Source: Nocardioides xinjiangensis (GTDB lineage: Bacteria; Actinomycetota; Actinomycetes; Propionibacteriales; Nocardioidaceae). From it: DNA of 64,000 nucleotides. The stretch is taken from NCBI RefSeq assembly GCF_017916455.1, contig NZ_JAFMSY010000002.1, positions 310,001 through 374,000 on the forward strand. The letters run 5' to 3'. The first letter of the stretch is position 1. Every line of letters begins with the position of its first letter. A program made the translations under genes and the position numbers. Below are positions 27,306-35,622 of the stretch, one piece after another. The notes under the pieces were generated by a model, which was not told the origin of the DNA, did not search any database, and saw nothing but the letters and a program-made list of their open reading frames with translations.

Positions 27306-27797
27306 TCAGTGCGCCAGCGCCTCGGGATCCACGACGGGCGGGAGCACGGACCAGGGGAAGTCGATCCAGCGCTCGGTCAGCCGCCAGGCGTAGGTCGGCT
27401 TGATGACCGACTGCGGCTTCTCGTAGATCACGACCGTGCGCGCCTCGGCGACGTGGCCGCCGCAGAACTGGTGCACCAGCTCGAGGGTCCGCCCGGTGTC
27501 CGCGACGTCGTCGGTGATCAGCACCTTGAGCCCGGACAGGTCGACCGCAGCCGGGGTCGGCGGCAGCATGATCGGCACGTCCAGCCGCTCGTCGACGCCG
27601 GTGTAGAACTCGACGTTGACCACGGAGATGTTCTTGACCGCCAGGGCGTAGCCCAGGCCCATGCCCAGGGCCAGTCCACCGCGGGCGATCGCCAGGATGA
27701 TGTCGGGACGGTAGCCGGAGTCCGCGACCTGCTGCGCCAGCTCGCGGGTTGCCGTGCCGAACAGCTCGTAGGACAGGACCTCGCGCTCGTCGCTCAC
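27306..27797 (-). CDS. Phosphoribosyltransferase (Gpt/xanthine-guanine type)
   Basis: A 163-residue type I PRTase with the PRPP loop VLITDDVADTGRTL (92-105), the AIARGGLALG loop and a hydrophobic hood. Likely substrates are xanthine, guanine or hypoxanthine (purine salvage). The GTG at 27797 gives MSDEREVLSYELF; an in-frame start at 27845 is less likely. It is preceded by a G-rich tract and the palindrome array B, and is 32 bases downstream... of no other gene, so it probably has its own promoter. Confidence 0.85.
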   Translation of the reverse strand: MSDEREVLSYELFGTATRELAQQVADSGYRPDIILAIARGGLALGMGLGYALAVKNISVVNVEFYTGVDERLDVPIMLPPTPAAVDLSGLKVLITDDVADTGRTLELVHQFCGGHVAEARTVVIYEKPQSVIKPTYAWRLTERWIDFPWSVLPPVVDPEALAH

Positions 27798-27864
27798 GGG
27801 ACCATCACACCACTGGTGGCGCGGCGCGTCGATGTCGACCGTCACGTGGTGGTGTCGGGTCGCG

Positions 27865-27925
27865 GGCCCGCCCCCGCCCCCGGCCCGGTCCCGTCCCCGG
27901 CCCCGGCCCCAGCCCCAGCCCGGCC
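27865..27925. repeat. Low-complexity G-run tract upstream of the phosphoribosyltransferase
   Basis: On the minus strand (the coding strand of the gene that follows) the 60 bases contain about ten runs of three to five G, separated by one to three bases, such as CTGGGGCTGGGGCCGGGG. This pattern could form G-quadruplexes in DNA or in the 5' leader RNA. No gene is seen here. Confidence 0.75.
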
Positions 27926-27926
27926 A

Positions 27927-28368
27927 GCGTCATACGAACGAGCACCGATAGGTCCGCCTTCGTATGACGCACGCGGCGCCGCCCGACCCGCGCCCGACCC
28001 GCCACGCGCGCCAGCCCCAGCGTCATACGAACCGGCACCCATACGTCTGCCTTCGTATGACGTACCGGACAGCGTCATACGAACCAGCACCTATAGCTCC
28101 GCCTTCGTATGACGCACGCGGCGCCGCCCGCCCCGCGCCCGACCTGCCCGGCCCCAGCGTCATACGAACCAGCACCTATAGGTCCGCCTTCGTATGACGC
28201 ACTGGGCGCCGCACGCCCCGCGCCCGACCCGCCACGCGCGCCGAACCCCAGCGTCATACGAACCGGCACCCATACGTCTGCCTTCGTATGACGCACCGGG
28301 CGCCGCCCGACCCACCCGGCGCCAGCGTCATACGAACCAGCACCTATAGGTCCGCCTTCGTATGACGC
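27927..28368. repeat. Nested-palindrome array B, six copies
   Basis: Copies at 27927-27970, 28020-28063, 28072-28115, 28157-28200, 28251-28294 and 28325-28368. All keep the 12-base arms GCGTCATACGAA and TTCGTATGACGC; the only arm change is C to T in the second copy. The inner ten bases vary: ACCGATAGGT, ACCCATACGT (copies 2 and 5), ACCTATAGCT and ACCTATAGGT (copies 4 and 6, a perfect palindrome). Copies 2 and 5 also share spacers CCGGC/CTGCC, showing two sequence classes. Linkers are 8 to 56 bases. All copies have the same orientation as array A. The 627-base gap 27798-28424 between recX and the phosphoribosyltransferase holds no gene. Confidence 0.95.
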
Positions 28369-28424
28369 ACCGGGCGCCCGCCCGAAGATGACCCAAAGGA
28401 GGGCCACGGCGCGGTGGAGGCCGC

Positions 28425-29186
28425 TCAGTCGTCCAGGGGGCCGAGGTCGTCGACCTCGTCGCCACTGTCGCGCAGCGCCTCGCGCACGACCGAGTACGCC
28501 AGCCCGGCGGGGTAGCCCTTGCGGGCGAGCAGCCCGGCGAGGCGTCGCGTCGCGACCTGGGGATCGAGCCCCCGCATCGACCGGAGCTTCTTGTCGACCA
28601 GGGCCCGAGCGGCCGCGCGCTGGTCGGCGTCGCCGATCTGCTCGAGTGCGGCCGAGGTGGCGTCGTCGTCGACGCCCTTGCGACGCAGCTCCTGGGCCAG
28701 CGCCCGGGGCGCAAGCCCTCGGCTGCGGTGCCGGCTCTCCACCCACTGCCGGGCGAACGCGGCGTCGTCGATCAGGCCGACCTCGGTGAACCGGTCGAGG
28801 AGGTCCTTGGCCAGCCGGTCGGGCACGTTCTTCCTGGCCAGCTTGTCGGCGAGCTCCTTGCGCGAGCGCGCCTGCCCGGTGAGCGCATCGAGCAGGATCC
28901 TGCGTGCCACGGCTTCGGGGTCGGCTTCGACCTCGGCGGCGGCCGCCTCCGCCCGGGCGGTCCTGGCCGCCTCACGCTCCTCCCAGGTCCGGGTGCGACG
29001 TCGACCGCCACGCCCTTCACGGCCCTCGGTGCGACCGGTGCGCTCCTCGGAGCCGCGTGCAGCGGTCGACCGCCCGGCAGGGCGGCGCGGCGCGGCCGGC
29101 GTGGATGGGGTCTCCCCCACCCACGCCTGCACGCCGAGCCCGACGTCACCGGCCCACTCAGGGGCGGGGCGGCGCTCAGAAGTCAT
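28425..29186 (-). CDS. recX: Regulatory protein RecX
   Basis: RecX binds RecA filaments and limits recombination. The 253-residue product has the three-helix RecX repeats from about residue 95 ([52 protein letters not shown]). The first 90 residues are an Arg/Ala/Glu-rich low-complexity extension absent from E. coli RecX but common in actinobacteria. ATG at 29186 overlaps the recA 3' end by 11 bases, so expression is coupled to recA. Confidence 0.95.
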   Translation of the reverse strand: MTSERRPAPEWAGDVGLGVQAWVGETPSTPAAPRRPAGRSTAARGSEERTGRTEGREGRGGRRRTRTWEEREAARTARAEAAAAEVEADPEAVARRILLDALTGQARSRKELADKLARKNVPDRLAKDLLDRFTEVGLIDDAAFARQWVESRHRSRGLAPRALAQELRRKGVDDDATSAALEQIGDADQRAAARALVDKKLRSMRGLDPQVATRRLAGLLARKGYPAGLAYSVVREALRDSGDEVDDLGPLDD

Positions 29187-30228
29187 TGACCCCGATGGGC
29201 TCGTCGCTCAGCTCGTCGGCCGGCTTGTCGACGGCAGGGATCACGCCGAGCTTCTCCAGGATGAGCTTCTCGATCTCGTTGGCGAGGTCGGGGTTGTCCC
29301 GCAGGAAGTTGCGGGAGTTCTCCTTGCCCTGGCCGAGCTGGTCGCCCTCGTAGGTGTACCAGGCGCCGGCCTTGCGGATGATGCCCGCCTCCACGCCGAC
29401 GTCGATCAGGCCACCCTCGCGGCTGATGCCCTTGCCGTACATGATGTCGAACTCGGCCTGCTTGAACGGCGGGGCCACCTTGTTCTTGACGACTTTCACG
29501 CGGGTGCGGTTGCCGACCATGTCGGTGCCGTCCTTGAGCGTCTCGATGCGGCGCACGTCGAGGCGCACCGAGGAGTAGAACTTCAGCGCCCGACCACCGG
29601 TCGTGGTCTCCGGCGAGCCGAACATCACGCCGATCTTCTCGCGCAGCTGGTTGATGAAGATCGCGGTCGTGCCGGAGTTGTTGAGGGCACCGGTCATCTT
29701 GCGCAGCGCCTGGCTCATCAGGCGGGCCTGGAGACCGACGTGGCTGTCGCCCATCTCGCCCTCGATCTCGGCGCGGGGCACCAGGGCCGCCACGGAGTCG
29801 ATGACGATCAGCGAGAGCGCGCCGGAGCGGATCAGCATGTCGGCGATCTCGAGCGCCTGCTCACCCGAGTCGGGCTGGGAGACCAGGAGGGCGTCGGTGT
29901 CGACGCCGAGGGCCTTGGCGTAGTCGGGGTCGAGCGCGTGCTCGGCGTCGATGAAGGCGACGATGCCGCCGGCCGCCTGGGCGTTGGCCACCGCGTGGAG
30001 GGCGACCGTGGTCTTTCCGGAGGACTCCGGACCGTAGACCTCCACGACGCGACCGCGCGGGAGACCGCCGAGGCCGAGGGCCACGTCGAGGGCGATCGAC
30101 CCGGTGGGGATCACCTCGAGCGGGGCACGCGTCTCGTCGCCCAGTCGCATGACCGAGCCCTTGCCGAACTGCTTCTCCACCTGTGCGAGCGCGGCGTCGA
30201 GGGCCTTCTCGCGGTCTGCACCAGCCAT
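29176..30228 (-). CDS. recA: Recombinase RecA
   Basis: Strand-exchange ATPase and LexA coprotease. The 350-residue product has Walker [10 protein letters not shown] (66-74), Walker [12 protein letters not shown], the L1/L2 loops ([38 protein letters not shown]) and the usual acidic end GVNDF. No intein is present. An SOS box lies about 140 bases upstream, followed by recX. Confidence 0.99.
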   Translation of the reverse strand: MAGADREKALDAALAQVEKQFGKGSVMRLGDETRAPLEVIPTGSIALDVALGLGGLPRGRVVEVYGPESSGKTTVALHAVANAQAAGGIVAFIDAEHALDPDYAKALGVDTDALLVSQPDSGEQALEIADMLIRSGALSLIVIDSVAALVPRAEIEGEMGDSHVGLQARLMSQALRKMTGALNNSGTTAIFINQLREKIGVMFGSPETTTGGRALKFYSSVRLDVRRIETLKDGTDMVGNRTRVKVVKNKVAPPFKQAEFDIMYGKGISREGGLIDVGVEAGIIRKAGAWYTYEGDQLGQGKENSRNFLRDNPDLANEIEKLILEKLGVIPAVDKPADELSDEPIGVNDF

Positions 30229-30320
30229 TGCTGTGTCCCGTCTTGTCGTCGTGTGATGTGAGGTACGTCTGCGACGCTAGGGCGAGCCACCGACAGTCCC
30301 TGATCAGGACGGTCGACCGC

Positions 30321-30357
30321 TGTGGACAACCTCGCCCCTCGTCGTACCTGTGGACGA
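30321..30357. promoter_or_regulatory. Two DnaA-box-like sites in the recA leader
   Basis: TGTGGACAA at 30321-30329 is the exact complement of the actinobacterial DnaA box TTGTCCACA. TGTGGACGA at 30349-30357 differs by one base. They are 28 bases apart between the LexA box and recA. Confidence 0.5.
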
Positions 30358-30365
30358 ACAGTATC

Positions 30366-30381
30366 CCGAACAGGTGTTCGA
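30366..30381. promoter_or_regulatory. LexA (SOS) box of recA
   Basis: CCGAACAGGTGTTCGA fits the actinobacterial/Gram-positive SOS box CGAACRNRYGTTCG with dyad symmetry. On the minus strand GATACT follows as a likely -10 box (30356-30361), so LexA would cover the promoter of recA-recX. Confidence 0.88.
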
Positions 30382-30413
30382 CACACGGTCCGCGTGCGGC
30401 GTGTCGCCGACGA

Positions 30414-31670
30414 TCAGGCGCGGTCGCGGGTCAGCCGCCCGGCGACCACGACGGTCGCGGCGAGCAGTGCGGCGAACAGGGCGAGCGCCGGGTAGCCGAG
30501 CCACCCGACGACGACGCCGGCGAGGGCGCCTCCGCCGGCGGCGGTGAGGGACATCGCCATGTCGGAGGTGCCCTGCACGTCGGTGCGCGCCTCGACGGGC
30601 GTGAGGTCCGCGACCACCGTGGATGCCGCCACGGTGGCGCAGGACCACCCGACGCCGAGCAGGAAGAGCCCGGCGGTGATCTGCCAGGACGAGCCCTCCG
30701 GCGACAGCCCGCACAGCGCGAGGGACACCAGCAGCACTCCTCCCCCCGTGACCAGGACGACCGGACGGCCGAAACGGTCGGCCGCCCACCCCACCAGCGG
30801 CGAGAACGCGAACATGCCGAGCACGTGGACGGAGATCACGAAGCCGATGACCTCGAGGTGCGCACCGCCGTGCTCCATGTGCAGCGGCGTCATGATCATC
30901 ACGGTCACCATGGCGGCGTGCGCGCACGCCATGGCCGCCACGGCCGCACCGACGGCGGGCACGTCCCGCACGACCGCGACGAACCGCACCCACGACCGGC
31001 CGTCGCGGTCCGGCGCCGCGGCCGTCTCGACCCCGGCCGTGCGCTGCGCGAGCAGCAGCGGGTCGGGGCGCAGCCGCACGCCCACCCAGCCGGCCGCCAG
31101 CACGAGCACGACGGCACCGATCGCGAAGCCGCCGGTGAGCTCGGGGACGGCGAGGGCCCCGGCCACCGCGCCGCCGACGCCCGTGAGGTTCGGTCCGGCG
31201 ACAGCTCCGATGGTCGTCGCCCAGACCACGACCGACAGCGCCCGCGCCCGGTGCTCCTCCGTGGCGAGGTCGGTCGCGGCGTAGCGCGACCCGTTGTTGA
31301 CCGCGGTGGTCGCGCCCAGCAGCACGGCGCCCACGAGCAGCACGAGCATCGAGTCGACGACGCCCGCCACCACCGCCAGCGCGGCGCCTGCCGCACCGGC
31401 GAGGTAGCCGGCGACCAGCCCGACGCGACGGCCGTGCCGACGCATCACCCGGGCGAGCGCGTACGCCGCGCCGGCGGTGCCCAGCACCTGGGAGGTCTGC
31501 GCGAGCCCGGCCATCGTCTCGCTGCCGGAGATGTCGCGCGCCAGCAGCGACGCGGTGGCGACGCCGATGGTGACGCCGACGGCACCGACGGCCTGCGACA
31601 CGACGAGCGTGCGGACCGTGTGCCGCTGGACGGCCGCGAGGTCGAGCTCCGGCTCGAGGCGGCTGCTCAC
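30414..31670 (-). CDS. MFS transporter
   Basis: A 418-residue major facilitator with 12 predicted membrane segments. Between helices 2 and 3 is MRRHGRRVG, the basic loop typical of the family, and WAADRFGRPVVL repeats it in the second half. The two halves are linked by a charged loop around residue 215. Substrate is unknown; the drug/metabolite efflux subgroup is a guess. The GTG start overlaps the DUF3046 stop (GTGA). Confidence 0.88.
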   Translation of the reverse strand: MSSRLEPELDLAAVQRHTVRTLVVSQAVGAVGVTIGVATASLLARDISGSETMAGLAQTSQVLGTAGAAYALARVMRRHGRRVGLVAGYLAGAAGAALAVVAGVVDSMLVLLVGAVLLGATTAVNNGSRYAATDLATEEHRARALSVVVWATTIGAVAGPNLTGVGGAVAGALAVPELTGGFAIGAVVLVLAAGWVGVRLRPDPLLLAQRTAGVETAAAPDRDGRSWVRFVAVVRDVPAVGAAVAAMACAHAAMVTVMIMTPLHMEHGGAHLEVIGFVISVHVLGMFAFSPLVGWAADRFGRPVVLVTGGGVLLVSLALCGLSPEGSSWQITAGLFLLGVGWSCATVAASTVVADLTPVEARTDVQGTSDMAMSLTAAGGGALAGVVVGWLGYPALALFAALLAATVVVAGRLTRDRA

Positions 31671-31861
31671 CGCTCGCTGTCCGGCAGCTCGAGCTGCCGG
31701 CGCACGGCTGCCCAGACCTGCTTCGGCGGGACGCCGGCGTCGAGCGCCTCCTGGGTGGTGCGACCGTCGAGGTCGCGCACCACGGTCAGCTCGGCCCAGG
31801 TGCGGGAGTAGTCCCGGCCCAGGACCTCGTCGAGCCGCGCCCAGAACTCGGTGTGCCTCAT
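31667..31861 (-). CDS. DUF3046 protein
   Basis: A 64-residue protein: MRHTEFWARLDEVLG, then TWAELTVVRDLDGRTTQEAL and GVPPKQVWAAVRRQLEL. It is a full-length member of DUF3046, a small helical family found near recA in many actinobacteria. Its function is unknown. TAGGAG just before the ATG may be a ribosome site. Confidence 0.9.
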   Translation of the reverse strand: MRHTEFWARLDEVLGRDYSRTWAELTVVRDLDGRTTQEALDAGVPPKQVWAAVRRQLELPDSER

Positions 31862-31919
31862 GCTCCTACCGAACCACGCGCCGCCGACAGCTCCAACCGC
31901 GCCCTCGGCGCCGTCCCGG

Positions 31920-32441
31920 TCACCGCGCGCCCACGTCGTGCAGGTGGTGCACGACGTCGTGCAGGTGGTAGCTGCCCAGGCTCTCGATGGTGAACTCGTC
32001 GCCGTTCGAGCGCGTGCCGCGGCGCTGCGCGGTGACCTCGGTGAGGCCGGCGTAGAGGTCGGCCGCGGTGCCCGCGGCGGCGACCAGCCCGGCAGCGACC
32101 CGGTCCGGGTCCTGGTGGGCGTAGTCGCTCTCGACGGCGGTGGCGTCCTGGTCCCAGTTGGCGAAGGTCGGACCGTCCTCGTCGAGCATCAGCCGTACCC
32201 GCTGCGTGAACAGCTCGTGCACGTCGCGCACGTGGGCGCCGTACTCGAGCGGCGACCACACGTCGGCGGCCGGTCGCCGCGCGACGTCGCTGCGGGCGAG
32301 CACCTGCGCCCACGCCTCAGCGGTGGAGCGCAGGAGTCCCGGCAGGTCGCCCCGCCCCTGCGCGGCAGGGTCGAAGCCGCAGTCGGCGCAGGGTCGCTCG
32401 AGGACCCAGGTCCAGTCCTTGGTGTCGGGGGTGATGCCCAT
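31920..32441 (-). CDS. DinB-like four-helix protein
   Basis: A 173-residue protein with the helical layout of the DinB/YfiT metal-dependent family. Three histidines fit the metal site: one in SPLEYGAHVRDVH, and the pair in YHLHDVVHHLHDV near the end. An unusual CADCGFD motif lies at about residues 17-23. DinB-fold members are thiol transferases or hydrolases; the substrate here is unknown. ATG at 32441 is preferred, with TTGGAT seven bases upstream; it is divergent from the GNAT gene. Confidence 0.75.
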   Translation of the reverse strand: MGITPDTKDWTWVLERPCADCGFDPAAQGRGDLPGLLRSTAEAWAQVLARSDVARRPAADVWSPLEYGAHVRDVHELFTQRVRLMLDEDGPTFANWDQDATAVESDYAHQDPDRVAAGLVAAAGTAADLYAGLTEVTAQRRGTRSNGDEFTIESLGSYHLHDVVHHLHDVGAR

Positions 32442-32484
32442 GCCGGCCATCCAACCAGCGGCGCCGACGGGGACAATGCGGGGA

Positions 32485-32967
32485 ATGGACATCCGCCGTG
32501 CACTTCCCGCCGACCTCGACACGGTGGCGGACATCTACGGCCGAGAGGCCCGCGAGGGGCACGCCACCTTCGACGTCGAGCCCCGCCCGGCGACGTGGTG
32601 GGAGGAGAAGCTGGCCGCGACGGACGACCACTTCCTCGTCGCCGAGCACCAGGGCCGCGTCGTCGGCTACGCCACCTCCGGCGCCTTCCGGCCCAAGCCC
32701 GCCTACCGCCACACCCGCGAGAGCACGGTGTACGTCGCCCCCGGGCACCAGGGCCTCGGCACCGGGCGGGCGCTGTACGACGCGCTGCTGGCGGGGCTCG
32801 CCGACGACGGCGTGCACCTCGTCGTCGCTGCCGTGGCGCTGCCCAACCCCGCGAGCCTCGCGCTGCACCGCGCCTGCGGCTTCGAGGAGGTGGGCGTCAT
32901 GCGGGAGGTGGGCCGCAAGCTCGGCCGGTGGGTCGACCTGGCCTGGCTCCAGAAGGTCCTGGGATGA
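32485..32967 (+). CDS. GNAT acetyltransferase, phosphinothricin-acetyltransferase-like
   Basis: A 160-residue GNAT: MDIRRALPADLDTVADIYG, VVGYATSGAFRPKPAYRHT, and the acetyl-CoA loop VAPGHQGLGTGRALYD. The ESTVYVAP stretch and ALHRACGFEEVGVMREVGRK place it with the Pat/YncA group, which N-acetylates small amines such as phosphinothricin or methionine sulfone. GACAAT sits seven bases before ATG 32485, which supports this start over ATG 32476. Confidence 0.88.
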   Translation: MDIRRALPADLDTVADIYGREAREGHATFDVEPRPATWWEEKLAATDDHFLVAEHQGRVVGYATSGAFRPKPAYRHTRESTVYVAPGHQGLGTGRALYDALLAGLADDGVHLVVAAVALPNPASLALHRACGFEEVGVMREVGRKLGRWVDLAWLQKVLG

Positions 32968-32990
32968 CGCCGTCCGCATAGGGTGCGCCC

Positions 32991-33962
32991 ATGACCACGG
33001 CCCGCACCGTCCCGGTGACTACCGAGATGGACGGTGACGAGCTCGACGTCGAGGACGCCTGGCACCTCGCGCGCCGCCACGGCCTGCGGCGGATCATGGT
33101 GGAGTCGGCCGTGCGCTTCCGCTACGGCGACGGGTTCACCAACAGCCGCGCGCTCGCCCTCCAGACTTGCCTGGCGGTCGTGCCGTTCCTGCTGGCGGTG
33201 ATGGGGCTGGCCGCGGACATCGACGACGAGCGCCCCGCGCGGGTGGTCGCAGCCACGGTGAACGCCGTCTCTCCCGCCAGCGGCGGCGACGACGCGGTGG
33301 CCCAGGCGCTGGCCTCCGGCTCCGAGGAGGCCGGGGAGCTCGCCCTCGCTCTCGGCCTGTTGCTGGCGGTCGCCTCGATGACGACCGCCATGGCCCAGGT
33401 CGAGCGCGGCAGCAACCGCATCTACGGCATCCGGCGCGACCGTCCCGCCCTGCACAAGTACGGTCGCGCGGCCGTCTTCACCGCCCTCCTCGCAGGTCCG
33501 GTGGGGCTGGGCTTCCTGTCGATGGTGGCCGGCGGCGCCTTCGGGGACGCCATGGTCGCGGAGTACGGCTGGTCCGACGGGACACGCCTGGCCTGGGAGG
33601 TCGGTCGGTGGCCGCTGGGGCTCGTGGCGCTCGTCGTGGCCATCGCGGCGCTCTTCGACCACGCCCCCCGACGCCGCCAGCCGGCGCTGTCGTGGCTCGC
33701 CCTGGGCTCGGCGATCACCGTCGTCGGCAGCATGGCGGCGGCGGCCGGGCTCGCGGCGTACGTCAACGTCAGCGGCTCCTTCAGCAGCACGTACGGCCCG
33801 CTGGCGGGCGTGTTCGCCCTGCTGGTGTGGAGCCTGCTCTCCTCGATCTCGCTTTTCTTCGGCGTGGCGGTGTGCGCGCAGCTCGAGGCGCTGCGGGCCG
33901 GTGAGCCCGAGCCGGCGTACGACGACCCGGGCCGACCGCACAGCCGCGTCGTCGACGACTGA
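32991..33962 (+). CDS. YihY/BrkB-like membrane protein 2
   Basis: A 323-residue protein with about six membrane segments and a YihY-like pattern (NSRALALQTCLAVVPFLLAV, NRIYGIRRDRPALHKYGRA, TYGPLAGVFALLVWSLLSS). It is diverged from the YihY gene at 10 kb but has the same topology. TAGGGT (32979-32984) six bases before ATG marks a leaderless start. Role unknown. Confidence 0.83.
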   Translation: MTTARTVPVTTEMDGDELDVEDAWHLARRHGLRRIMVESAVRFRYGDGFTNSRALALQTCLAVVPFLLAVMGLAADIDDERPARVVAATVNAVSPASGGDDAVAQALASGSEEAGELALALGLLLAVASMTTAMAQVERGSNRIYGIRRDRPALHKYGRAAVFTALLAGPVGLGFLSMVAGGAFGDAMVAEYGWSDGTRLAWEVGRWPLGLVALVVAIAALFDHAPRRRQPALSWLALGSAITVVGSMAAAAGLAAYVNVSGSFSSTYGPLAGVFALLVWSLLSSISLFFGVAVCAQLEALRAGEPEPAYDDPGRPHSRVVDD

Positions 33963-33989
33963 CCCGGTGCCGCGTCCGGGGCCCGGTCG

Positions 33990-34790
33990 TCAGGTGAGGA
34001 GCAGCGCGTCCAGCCGGCGGCGTACGACGGCCAGGCCGGCGATGCCCATCGCCACGAGGTAGACCACCGAGATCGCCGACTCCCAGGTCACCACGCCGGT
34101 GGTGAGCTCGCGGCACAGCACGACGCCGCGGTAGAGCGGGGTGGCCTCGACGATCCAGCGCAGCGCGCCGTCGCCGAACGCCTCGATCGGGAAGAAGGTG
34201 GCCGAGAAGAGGAACAGCGGCATCTGCGCGAGCTGGATCTTGTCGAAGTCCTGCCAGCTCTTCATCCAGGTCGTCACCGCCATGCAGACGGCGGAGAAGG
34301 CGAACGCGATGAGCACCGTGGCCGGCAGCGCCAGGACCGCCCACCACGAGTGCGTCAGCCCCATCAGCGCCATCACCACGAGGAACGCCGCGGAGTAGAC
34401 CGACCCCCGCATCAGGCCCCACGCGATCTCGCCCCGGGCGATGTCACCGGTGGACAGGGGCGTGGCGAGCATCTGGTCGTAGAGCTTCTCGTACTTGAGC
34501 TTGAAGAAGACGTTGTAGGTCGAGTCGAGCAGCGCGCCGTTGAATGCCGAGGTCGCCAGCATGGCGGGCGCGACGAACTCCGCGTAGGGGATCGCCTCGC
34601 CGTGGAACTCGAAGGTGTCGATGAGCCGGCCGACCCCGATGCCGATGGAGAACAGGTAGAACACGGGCTCGAGGAAGCCGGTGACGAACAGCTTCCACGC
34701 GCCCCGGTAGACGACGTAGTTGCGCAGCACCAGCATCCTGGTGGCCGCGGCCGGCGTCAGCGGGGCCGGGATCCTCTGCACGAGCGCCAC
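33990..34790 (-). CDS. ABC-2 type exporter permease
   Basis: A 266-residue permease with six hydrophobic segments and the ABC2 layout. Together with the next permease and the ATPase it forms one exporter (DrrABC-like, drug or lipid/polysaccharide efflux). It starts at GTG 34790, one base after the upstream stop. Substrate cannot be inferred. Confidence 0.88.
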   Translation of the reverse strand: MALVQRIPAPLTPAAATRMLVLRNYVVYRGAWKLFVTGFLEPVFYLFSIGIGVGRLIDTFEFHGEAIPYAEFVAPAMLATSAFNGALLDSTYNVFFKLKYEKLYDQMLATPLSTGDIARGEIAWGLMRGSVYSAAFLVVMALMGLTHSWWAVLALPATVLIAFAFSAVCMAVTTWMKSWQDFDKIQLAQMPLFLFSATFFPIEAFGDGALRWIVEATPLYRGVVLCRELTTGVVTWESAISVVYLVAMGIAGLAVVRRRLDALLLT

Positions 34791-34791
34791 C

Positions 34792-35622
34792 TCAGACCTC
34801 CAGCCGCTTGTCGAGGTTGCGCACGGCGAGCACCCAGCCGACGACGGTCAGCCCCGCGAGCACGGCGACGTGCAGCAGCGCCAGCGACCAGTCGACCCGG
34901 TCCACGCACAGCATCCGCGACAGCGAGACGCCGTGCCACAACGGGGTGAGCCGCGCCAGCCACTCGAGCACCGGGCCGAGGTTCGCGACGGGGAAGAACG
35001 CCCCGGAGAAGAGGGTCAGCGGGATGACGCCGAGCCGGAACAGCAGGCCGAAGCCCTCCTCGGACCGCAGGCGGGCGCTGTAGGCGAAGGTGAGGGAGGC
35101 GAACGCGGAGCCCACCAGCACCTGGCCGACCCACGCGAGCACCGGTCCCCACCACGTCTCGAAGACGCCGAACGGCGCGAGCACGAGCATGAAGACCGCA
35201 CACGCCACCGCCACGCGGAACACCACGAACGCCACGAACGCGTTCACCAGGTCGCGCACGGCGAGCGGCGTGGCGAGCTGGGCGTAGAACGTCTTGTGCC
35301 ACTTGATGGCGCCCATCACGGGGTACGTCGACTCGCTGACCGCGATGGTCATCGCGTGGGAGGCGACGAGGCCGGGCACCACGAAGGCGAGGTAGGAGGT
35401 GGCGCCCTCCAGCGTGTCGGGGTCGCCCTCGATGAAGCCGCCGAGCAGCACGCCCATCGCGACGACGTAGAGCAGCGGGGTGAGGAAGCTGCTGACCACT
35501 CCCCCGCGCCAGGTGCGCTTCAGGACGGTGAGCCAGTAGTCGTACTGCCGGGCCATGCCCTCCCGCGCCGACAGCGTGCCGGTGGGTCGGGTCGTCCGGG
35601 CAGGGCGCGTCGTGGTGGCCAT
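34792..35622 (-). CDS. ABC-2 type exporter permease
   Basis: A 276-residue permease paralogous to the next gene: ARQYDYWLTVLKRTWRGGVVSSFLTP start and six membrane segments. The stop and start around 34790 are nearly continuous, and its ATG at 35622 overlaps the ATPase stop, so all three genes form one operon and probably a heterodimeric channel. Confidence 0.88.
   Translation of the reverse strand: MATTTRPARTTRPTGTLSAREGMARQYDYWLTVLKRTWRGGVVSSFLTPLLYVVAMGVLLGGFIEGDPDTLEGATSYLAFVVPGLVASHAMTIAVSESTYPVMGAIKWHKTFYAQLATPLAVRDLVNAFVAFVVFRVAVACAVFMLVLAPFGVFETWWGPVLAWVGQVLVGSAFASLTFAYSARLRSEEGFGLLFRLGVIPLTLFSGAFFPVANLGPVLEWLARLTPLWHGVSLSRMLCVDRVDWSLALLHVAVLAGLTVVGWVLAVRNLDKRLEV

Noticed and set aside
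18945-28368. CRISPR array
   Set aside because: The spacers between repeats are similar to each other and GC-rich, lengths vary from 8 to 56 bases, repeats are palindromic, and no cas gene is present.
18945-28368. attC sites of an integron
   Set aside because: No cassette genes lie between the copies, there is no integrase, and the attC core sites are missing.
27842-28746. Repetitive proteins with SYEPAPI and similar repeats read through the palindromes
   Set aside because: These frames come from the repeat DNA itself; they exist in several frames and strands and have no ribosome site or independent support.
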